This document shows positions 1 to 4,661 of a stretch of DNA of 10,669 bases, one piece after another (position 1 is the stretch's first letter; each line of letters begins with the position of its first letter). Source of the DNA: Streptomyces sp. NRRL S-118 (GTDB taxonomy: Bacteria; Actinomycetota; Actinomycetes; Streptomycetales; Streptomycetaceae); NCBI RefSeq assembly GCF_000716335.1, contig NZ_KL591044.1:22136-32804 (forward strand), in the 5' to 3' direction. The position numbers were made by a program, and so were the translations under genes. Below the pieces are notes generated by a model, which was not told where the DNA came from, ran no database searches, and was given only the letters and a program-made list of their open reading frames with translations.

Positions 1-53
1 AGGAGATCCTCGCCGTACGCTTCGGATCGCGCTCGGGAGGAGATCCTCGCCGT
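1..53. repeat. 16-bp direct repeat pair at left edge
   Basis: The 16-mer AGGAGATCCTCGCCGT occurs at 1-16 and again, identically, at 38-53, a period of 37 bp. The first copy abuts the window edge, so further copies could lie outside. The stretch 1-127 is open in more than one frame, but no start, ribosome binding site or recognisable protein supports a gene there. It could be the end of a gene entering from the left or intergenic DNA. Confidence 0.5.
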
Positions 54-83
54 CCGACCCGCCCACATCGAGGAAGCAATCCG

Positions 84-107
84 CCCGGGCCGACCGACCG
101 GCCCGGG
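84..107. terminator. Candidate intrinsic terminator hairpin
   Basis: CCCGGGCCG at 84-92 and its exact reverse complement at 99-107 form a 9-bp all-GC stem with a 6-nt loop (ACCGAC). There is no T tract, which is common for Streptomyces terminators. It lies beyond the end of the minus-strand oxidoreductase gene and could serve that gene or one entering from the left. Confidence 0.35.
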
Positions 108-229
108 AGTGGCAAACGATCGAGTGACGGCTGACGACAGGTCGGCGGACCCACGACCGCCGGCTTCCGCGGCCCTGACCGGTTCGGCGTGCCCCTCGCC
201 GCTCGCGGTGGCGCCCCAGGGCCTGGAGG

Positions 230-262
230 GGTGCGGGTGCGGCTTCCGCCGCCCCCCGCACC
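230..262 (-). terminator. Hairpin downstream of the LLM oxidoreductase gene
   Basis: GGTGCGGG at 230-237 pairs exactly with CCCGCACC at 255-262. The loop holds a smaller nested hairpin (GCGG 239-242 with CCGC 246-249). It begins about 15 nt past the TAG stop of the oxidoreductase gene on the minus strand, a usual position for a terminator. No U tract follows. Confidence 0.45.
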
Positions 263-276
263 GCGTTCACCGGGCC

Positions 277-1200
277 CTAGCCCAGCTGGGACTGGACCTG
301 CGAGGAGATCAGCTCCAAGTGGTCCAGGTCGTGCAGGTCCAGGACCTGGAGGTAGATCCGGGAGGAGCCCACCGCGGCGTAGCGGCCGATCTTGTCGACG
401 ACTTCGGCGGGCGAGCCCGCGAGGCCGTTCTCCTTCAGCTCGTCCACCTCCCTGCCGATCGCGGCCGCGCGGCGCGCCACCTCGGCGTCGTCCTTGCCCA
501 CGCACACCACCAGCGCGTTGGAGTACACCAGGTCGTCCGGCCTGCGCCCGGCCTCCTCCGCGGCCGCCCGCACGCGGCCGAACTGCCGCTCGGTGTCCTC
601 CAGCGAGGCGAACGGGATGTTGAACTCGTCGGCGTACCGCGCGGCCAGCCGCGGTGTGCGCGTGGCACCGTGGCCCCCGATCAGCACCGGCACCTTCGCC
701 TGCGCGGGCTTCGGCAGGGCGGGCGAGTCGGTCAGCTGGTAGTACCTCCCCTCGTACGTGAACGTCTTGCCGGGCTCCGTCTCCCACAGGCCCGTGACGA
801 TGGCCAGCTGCTCCTCGAGGCGCCCGAACTTCTCCTTGGGGAACGGGATGCCGTACGCCCGGTGCTCCTCCTCGAACCAGCCGGCACCCAGGCCCAGTTC
901 GACGCGGCCGCCCGACATCTGGTCGACCTGCGCGACCTGGATGGCGAGCACACCGGGCAGCCGGAAGGTACCGGCTGTCATCAGCGTGCCGAGGCGGATC
1001 CGCCGGGTCTCGCGGGCCAGGCCCGCGAGCGTGATCCACGCGTCGGTCGGTCCGGGCAGGCCGTCCGCCGCGCCCATGCTCACATAGTGGTCGGAGCGGA
1101 AGAAGGCGTCGAAGCCGAGGTCCTCCGTGGCCTTGGCCACGGTCAACAGGGTGTCGTAGCTCGCCCCTTGCTGGGGCTCGGTGAAAATGCGCACATCCAT
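277..1200 (-). CDS. LLM-class F420-dependent oxidoreductase
   Basis: This 307-residue protein belongs to the bacterial luciferase-like monooxygenase superfamily, a single-domain TIM barrel. In actinobacteria these enzymes usually use the deazaflavin F420 for hydride transfer; the substrate cannot be read from sequence. Family marks seen are the N-terminal strand MDVRIFTEP, the segment LGFDAFFRSDHY (28-39), TRRIRLGTLMT (65-75), the barrel signature SGGRVELGLGAGW (96-108) and PVLIGGHGATRTPRLAARYADEFN (171-194). The C-terminal end DLHDLDHLELISSQV resembles the TIGR03560-type subgroup. The ATG at 1200 is preferred over one at 1227 because the mature barrel starts there and AAGGGGCAGGA lies about 10 nt upstream. 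It is monocistronic, divergent from a small gene at 1403 and followed by hairpins. Length and core motifs look complete. Confidence 0.88.
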   Translation of the reverse strand: MDVRIFTEPQQGASYDTLLTVAKATEDLGFDAFFRSDHYVSMGAADGLPGPTDAWITLAGLARETRRIRLGTLMTAGTFRLPGVLAIQVAQVDQMSGGRVELGLGAGWFEEEHRAYGIPFPKEKFGRLEEQLAIVTGLWETEPGKTFTYEGRYYQLTDSPALPKPAQAKVPVLIGGHGATRTPRLAARYADEFNIPFASLEDTERQFGRVRAAAEEAGRRPDDLVYSNALVVCVGKDDAEVARRAAAIGREVDELKENGLAGSPAEVVDKIGRYAAVGSSRIYLQVLDLHDLDHLELISSQVQSQLG

Positions 1201-1402
1201 GCGTCCATCCTGCCCCTTCGAACGCACGTCACCTCACGGGCCCACCCGGGTGAAGATCAGCGCACCTGGTGACCCGCCGTCGGTGGGCGTCGTTGGCTCG
1301 GCTGGAGCCGGACCGCCCGGCCCGCGTGCCGGCGGGAGCTGTCGGCGCGTCGTTCTCTCGTGTGGCCCCTCCCGGCGGGACGGGCCGGGCCGAGGAGGCC
1401 GC

Positions 1403-1579
1403 ATGTCGCAGGAAGCCGTTCCCGAGCAGCTGGGCGCGGACGCGCCCAAGGGCCTGCTGCAGCAGATGGAGGAACTGATGGCGGCGCTCACCGCCGACCT
1501 CTCGCAGCTCGACGCCGACCTGCAGTCCTCGGCCGACCGCGGCCGCGCCGACGCGACCGGCCCGGAGCACCCCGCCTGA
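1403..1579 (+). CDS. Small hydrophilic coiled-coil-like protein, 58 aa
   Basis: This short gene encodes 58 residues and I do not recognise a family. Support for it being real: GAGGAGG at 1392-1398 sits 5 nt before the ATG, third codon positions are G/C-rich, and a strong palindromic terminator follows 19 nt after TGA. The middle (residues 17-41, starting GLLQQMEELMAALTADL) is a strongly predicted amphipathic helix. Leu or Met at 18, 22, 25, 29, 36 and 40 gives a near-heptad pattern, so a dimerising coiled coil is plausible. The protein is acidic, has no signal peptide, membrane segment or cysteine, and its C-terminal tail is polar and rich in Ala, Asp and Arg. It is divergent from the oxidoreductase gene and convergent with the DUF6099-like gene. 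It could be a small regulatory or adaptor protein; a RiPP precursor is less likely because no Cys/Ser/Thr-rich core and no modification enzyme is nearby. Confidence 0.62.
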   Translation: MSQEAVPEQLGADAPKGLLQQMEELMAALTADLSQLDADLQSSADRGRADATGPEHPA

Positions 1580-1597
1580 CGCCGGACCCGCACGCCC

Positions 1598-1623
1598 CGT
1601 GGCCGCCGGCGCCGGCGGCCACG
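1598..1623. terminator. Bidirectional terminator, perfect 26-bp palindrome
   Basis: The 13-mer CGTGGCCGCCGGC at 1598-1610 is followed directly by its exact reverse complement at 1611-1623. The transcript would fold on either strand into a long all-GC-rich stem with a minimal loop. It lies 19 nt after the stop of the small gene and 64 nt past the stop of the convergent DUF6099-like gene, so it can end both transcripts. Confidence 0.72.
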
Positions 1624-1686
1624 TCGGAACTCCGCGCGCGACACCGCCTGGAACACCGCGCCGGGCCGGTGGCTGCGCGCCTCCGG

Positions 1687-2325
1687 TCACGACGTCCCGG
1701 CCGCCGAGTCCGCGGGGTCCGCGAGTCCGGCCTGCCCCGCGAGGTCGGGAGCCGTCACCTCCGCCAGCTCCGCCCCGACCCGGTCCGCGCGTCCGTCCGC
1801 CGGCCCGTCGTGGTCCAGCGGCCCGCCGGAGGGCAGCCGGTCGCAGCATGGTCCGTCGCGGCCCGCACCGGGCGGTCTGCCGCGCTGGCGCACCGTGAGC
1901 CGGCGCAGCATCATGCGCACCCGGTCGTTGGACTCGTCGGCGGCGTCGATGGCCTCGATGCACTGCCAGTACAACCCCTCCTCGTCGGTGGCGCAGGCGA
2001 CGCCGACGAGGGCGATCCCCACCTCGCCCAGCAGCGCGCCCAGCCCGAGCAACGCACCGCGCACATCCGCGACGCCCGTCAACTGCGCCGCCCGTATCCC
2101 CCCGCCGCGCAGCGCCGGGTGGTCCGGCCCCGTGACCTCGCGTCCGCCGGTGTCGCAGAGCCCCCGCGCCTCACTCCGCAACTCCCGGGGGCCGCAGAGC
2201 GCGAGGTGGTGCCCGATCGCCCGGGCGAGCGCCTGGGCCTGCCATGCCTCCGCCACGATGTCGAGCGCCACCGTGCTGCGCGCCAGGGCACCCCGCCCGG
2301 CCACGATGAGCCGTTCCGCATCCAT
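1687..2325 (-). CDS. DUF6099-like conserved actinobacterial protein
   Basis: This 212-residue protein is helix-rich and soluble, with no signal peptide or membrane segment and no known catalytic motif. The first ~145 residues look conserved in character: VALDIVAEAWQAQALARAIGHHL near the N-terminus, ALLGLGALLGEVGIALVGVACAT, then EEGLYWQCIEAIDAADESNDRVRMMLRRL. I associate this pattern with the Streptomyces family DUF6099; that assignment is from memory and no function is known. The last ~60 residues are Gly/Asp/Pro/Ala-rich and probably disordered. Start ATG at 2325 is preceded by GGGGGCGG about 6 nt upstream. A 125-bp gap separates it from mazG on the same strand. That gap is relatively AT-rich and holds an inverted repeat matching the BldD consensus, so the gene probably has its own developmentally controlled promoter. 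Confidence 0.75.
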   Translation of the reverse strand: MDAERLIVAGRGALARSTVALDIVAEAWQAQALARAIGHHLALCGPRELRSEARGLCDTGGREVTGPDHPALRGGGIRAAQLTGVADVRGALLGLGALLGEVGIALVGVACATDEEGLYWQCIEAIDAADESNDRVRMMLRRLTVRQRGRPPGAGRDGPCCDRLPSGGPLDHDGPADGRADRVGAELAEVTAPDLAGQAGLADPADSAAGTS

Positions 2326-2366
2326 GTACGCCGCCCCCGTTCGTACGACTGTCCGCCCACTAGTTC

Positions 2367-2381
2367 ACTACCCAGAGTGAA
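2367..2381. promoter_or_regulatory. BldD-like box within inverted repeat
   Basis: The 15-mer ACTACCCAGAGTGAA fits the published BldD operator pattern nTnACnC(A/T)GnGTnAn at 8 of its 9 fixed positions; the only mismatch is C for the first T. It sits in a perfect inverted repeat, TTCACT (2364-2369) and AGTGAA (2376-2381) with a 6-bp spacer. It lies 42-56 bp upstream of the DUF6099-like start codon, where a promoter should be. BldD with c-di-GMP represses sporulation genes during vegetative growth. That this site is bound is inference. Confidence 0.45.
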
Positions 2382-2450
2382 GCTGAATGGACCCAAACGC
2401 CAGAGGAATTCGGAAATCTGTGGACAGGAAGCTCAGTGCGAATAACTCAC

Positions 2451-2466
2451 TCACTCCGTAGAGTGA
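2451..2466 (-). terminator. Weak hairpin overlapping the mazG stop
   Basis: TCACTC at 2451-2456 and GAGTGA at 2461-2466 form a 6-bp stem with a 4-nt loop, overlapping the TGA stop and last codons of mazG. The stem is short and only half GC, so termination would be weak. It shares the CACT/AGTG arms with the inverted repeat at 2364-2381 and could instead be a second protein-binding site. Confidence 0.2.
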
Positions 2467-2819
2467 CGATCGGTGCGGGCGGCGCGCCCCGGTGGCCGTC
2501 CCACGGGGAAGCGGAGCTCGTTCCGGTCGATCTTCGCCGAGAGCGCGGCCAGCGGATCGACGCCCAGCACACCGCAGAACTGCAGCAGGTACGCCAGCAC
2601 GTCCGCGACCTCGTCGGCGACCCGGTGGGCCGTCCCCGGGTCGTCCATCACGCGCGCCGCCTCTTCCGGCGTCAGCCACTGGAAGATCTCCAGCAGTTCG
2701 GCCGCCTCGACGCTGAGCGCCGCCGCCAGGTTCTTCGGTGTGTGGTACGGCTGCCACTCCCGTGACGCGGCGAACTCCGCCAGCCGGCGCTGCAGTTCTC
2801 GTACATCCTGTTCACTCAC
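2451..2819 (-). CDS. MazG-like / dCTPase-type nucleotide pyrophosphohydrolase
   Basis: This 122-residue protein is a single all-alpha NTP-PPase domain of the kind that hydrolyses (d)NTPs to NMP and pyrophosphate, removing surplus or damaged nucleotides. The segment HTPKNLAAALSVEAAELLEIFQW (26-48) carries the Mg-binding ExxE (E38, E41) and DEVADVLAYLL (69-79) carries E70xxD73. The C-terminal KIDRNELRFPVG matches the NxxKYPV-type end of the DCTPP1/RS21-C6 group, so dCTP or modified dCTP is a likely but unproven substrate. It starts with GTG at 2819. The first 8 bases (GTGAGTGA) contain the TGA stop of the preceding ATPase gene, so the two are probably translationally coupled. Residues after ~108 form a short polar tail. 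The family is small and soluble and the length is typical. Confidence 0.85.
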   Translation of the reverse strand: MSEQDVRELQRRLAEFAASREWQPYHTPKNLAAALSVEAAELLEIFQWLTPEEAARVMDDPGTAHRVADEVADVLAYLLQFCGVLGVDPLAALSAKIDRNELRFPVGRPPGRAARTDRHSTE

Positions 2820-4128
2820 GCCTCAGGTCTACCACTGTCAGCCCCTCCCCCGGCCGGGCGGCCTCCGCCACCGCCTCGCCAGCCGTCGCCACGAACCGCA
2901 TGTGCCCCTCCGCGCAGATCTCCGCCGCCAGTCGCAGCAGCTCTCCCGCCTGCCACCGGTCCAGGCCCCGGTCGAAGCCGTCCGCGAGCACGGTGAGCGT
3001 CTGCAGCGCACCCGGCACCTCCGCCGCCTGGTCGACCGCGAGCACCCCGGGCCCGGTGAGCAGCACCAGAGCCAGCGCCAGATAGCGCAGTTCGCCGTCG
3101 CCCAGCCGTTCCAGCGGCGTGCCGGGGCGCCGGGCGGCGCCCCCGGGGGCGCCGCCGCTGCCGCTCGGGCGGTCGCCCCGGTCGAGCAGGGCGCGCACCG
3201 TCCCGTCGGCCAGCCGCTCGACGTCCAGGTCCCGTACCGGCCCGGCACATCCCGCCGCGGCTGCGGCCACCAGCCGGGCATGGCGCCGCGTGCAGTCGGC
3301 TCGTGTGCGGTGCAGCACCTCGGCGAGGTTGTCGCACCCGCGCCGCAGCCGGCCCTCCCCCACGGGCACGGGAGTCCGCATCCGGTGGGGCCGGGGGTCG
3401 CAGGCGAAGACCGAGCGGAGGGCGAGGACCACCTGCTCCGCCGCGGCCAGCAGCCGCCGCTGTCCTTCCGTGCTGCCCGCCACCCGCAGCGGCAGCAGGG
3501 CAGTGGCGAGCCGGTCGTCGGGCAGGGGCGCGCGCGTCACGTGGGACCTGTCGCCCGTGTGCCATTCGGCCTGCACCGTGCGCCGCCGCGGATCGCGCAG
3601 CGCGGTGGCCAGCAGGGTCCGCCCGTCCGCGTCCGTCAGCCGCTCGCCCACGATGCGCGGTTCGGGTTCCGCCTGCACGGCGAGGTCGAGGCGTACCGCG
3701 CCGGCCGGGCCGTCCACGGTGCAGCCGATGCGGAAACCCCGCCGGCCCTGCGCGTCCGGCACCGCGCCCTCGGGCACGCACCCGGCCGGGTCCGGGAACG
3801 CGCTCCGCAGGGGGCCGCCCGCACCGAGCAGCGCGAGGGCTTCGTAGGCCTGTAACGCACTGGACTTGCCGCTGCCGCTCGGCCCGGCGAAGAGCGTCAC
3901 CGGGCCGAGCGGGAGGACCGCCCCGCGGTGCGCCTTGAAGGCGGAGAGCCGCAGTGCGGTGAGGGCGGGGCGGGGGGTGACGGCGGGACCCACTACGGCG
4001 GGGCCGGCAGCGGCGGGGGGACGGGCGGTGACGGGGCTGCCGCCGGGAGCTGCCGGACGGGTGGGGGCGGCAGGAACGGCGGCGGGAACGACAGGGCCGC
4101 CGGGAGCGGCGGGGCGGGTGGAGTCCAT
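2812..4128 (-). CDS. AAA/ABC-type ATPase with degenerate active site
   Basis: This 438-residue protein has the layout of RecF/SMC-like AAA_21 ATPases. ALTALRLSAFKAHRGAVLPLGPVTLFAGPSGSGKSS gives the usual N-terminal beta strands and Walker A (GPSGSGKS, 82-89). LGDGELRYLALALVLL (342-357) is an ABC-like signature, and GVLAVDQ (361-367) is Walker B. The catalytic Glu after D366 is Gln (Q367), and where a switch His is normally found the protein has VATAGE (413-418), so ATP binding is likely but turnover may be slow or absent. Residues 1-55 are low-complexity Pro/Ala/Gly. Codon 92, right after Walker A, is TTA (3853-3855), read by the bldA tRNA in Streptomyces. The ATG at 4128 has only a poor ribosome binding site; an AGGAGG at 4180-4185 lies 52 nt upstream without a start at normal spacing, so the N-terminus is uncertain. 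It lies 55 bp after sflA and overlaps mazG by 8 bp. The function is unknown. Confidence 0.78.
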   Translation of the reverse strand: MDSTRPAAPGGPVVPAAVPAAPTRPAAPGGSPVTARPPAAAGPAVVGPAVTPRPALTALRLSAFKAHRGAVLPLGPVTLFAGPSGSGKSSALQAYEALALLGAGGPLRSAFPDPAGCVPEGAVPDAQGRRGFRIGCTVDGPAGAVRLDLAVQAEPEPRIVGERLTDADGRTLLATALRDPRRRTVQAEWHTGDRSHVTRAPLPDDRLATALLPLRVAGSTEGQRRLLAAAEQVVLALRSVFACDPRPHRMRTPVPVGEGRLRRGCDNLAEVLHRTRADCTRRHARLVAAAAAGCAGPVRDLDVERLADGTVRALLDRGDRPSGSGGAPGGAARRPGTPLERLGDGELRYLALALVLLTGPGVLAVDQAAEVPGALQTLTVLADGFDRGLDRWQAGELLRLAAEICAEGHMRFVATAGEAVAEAARPGEGLTVVDLRRE

Positions 4129-4183
4129 GGCCGGACCGTACGAGCACGCGTCCTCGCCGAACCGTTCCGCCCGGACGGGCCTC

Positions 4184-4585
4184 CTACGAATGGGGGACGG
4201 CCGTCTCGGCCGCCGCACCTTCGACCTCGGTGCCCACGGGCGCCAGCAGGAAGACGTTCCGGTCGACGCGGTGCATGCCGCTGCCGAGGCCGAAGACCAC
4301 GCCGCTGCTGAAGTCGAGGATCCGCTTGGCGACGTCGGTGTCCGCCCCGGTGAGGTCCAGCAGGACCGGGATCTGCGCGATGAGGTACTCGGCGACCTCG
4401 CGCGCGTCCGCGAAGACCTGCACCCGCAGTACGACCATGCGGCGCTGCTCGGCGGCCTCGTAGTCCTGCGGGATCGTCCGGTGGTCGATCCTGGACGGCC
4501 ACTCGTTGCGCCCCCGGAGCGGGACGACCTGGGCCAGGCCCTCCCACTGTTCGTCGGTGACGTCGTACCTCTCGTACCTACTCAT
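4184..4585 (-). CDS. sflA: SepF-like cell division protein (DUF552)
   Basis: This 133-residue protein carries the SepF core at about 50-118. MVVLRVQVFADAREVAEYL, then IPVLLDLTGADTDVAKRILDFSSGVVFGLGSGMHRVDRNVFLLAP, follow the beta-alpha pattern by which SepF dimerises and binds the FtsZ C-terminus. Classical SepF begins with an amphipathic membrane-targeting helix. This one begins instead with MSRYERYDVTDEQWEGLAQV, an acidic segment unlikely to bind membrane. Streptomyces has a true SepF plus paralogues SflA and SflB, reported to influence Z-ring placement; the N-terminal segment recalls SflA, so I use that symbol with moderate certainty. The expected division neighbours (ftsZ, ylmD/E, ylmG, divIVA) are absent here, which supports a paralogue rather than sepF itself. 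Start ATG at 4585 has GAGGA about 8 nt upstream, and is preferred over a start at 4630. It heads the cluster sflA, ATPase, mazG and is divergent from the sensor phosphatase gene. Confidence 0.82.
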   Translation of the reverse strand: MSRYERYDVTDEQWEGLAQVVPLRGRNEWPSRIDHRTIPQDYEAAEQRRMVVLRVQVFADAREVAEYLIAQIPVLLDLTGADTDVAKRILDFSSGVVFGLGSGMHRVDRNVFLLAPVGTEVEGAAAETAVPHS

Positions 4586-4622
4586 GGGGCTATCCTCGCC
4601 CGCCTCACCCGTTCGGCCCAAC

Positions 4623-4651
4623 TTCAACACTCAGCGTGTCGCCCGTATGAG
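4623..4651 (+). promoter_or_regulatory. Candidate promoter of the SpoIIE-type sensor gene
   Basis: TTCAAC (4623-4628) and TATGAG (4646-4651) are spaced by 17 bp and resemble a weak vegetative -35/-10 pair. A start of transcription near 4658 would leave a leader of only a few bases before the ATG at 4662. That would fit the lack of a clear ribosome binding site and suggests nearly leaderless translation. The pairing is by eye only. Confidence 0.3.
4626..4640. promoter_or_regulatory. Weaker BldD-like core in the sflA divergent promoter region
   Basis: AACACTCAGCGTGTC contains the full core ACnCWGnGT of the BldD pattern and matches 7 of 9 fixed positions, failing at both outer positions. It lies in the 76-bp gap between the divergent sflA and sensor phosphatase genes, overlapping the proposed -35 of the latter, a position suited to repression. 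A chance match is possible. Confidence 0.2.
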
Positions 4652-4661
4652 AAAATGAGAT

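Noticed and set aside
2..127. C-terminal end of a plus-strand gene entering from the left
   Set aside because: More than one frame is open here by chance in GC-rich DNA, and none gives a recognisable protein end.
1243..1252. CACCCGGGTG palindrome as an operator between divergent genes
   Set aside because: A 10-bp GC-rich palindrome is common by chance here, and no matching regulator or second copy was found.
109..1272. Long plus-strand open frame over the oxidoreductase
   Set aside because: It is antisense to a clear LLM oxidoreductase, shows no recognisable domain and has no ribosome binding site.
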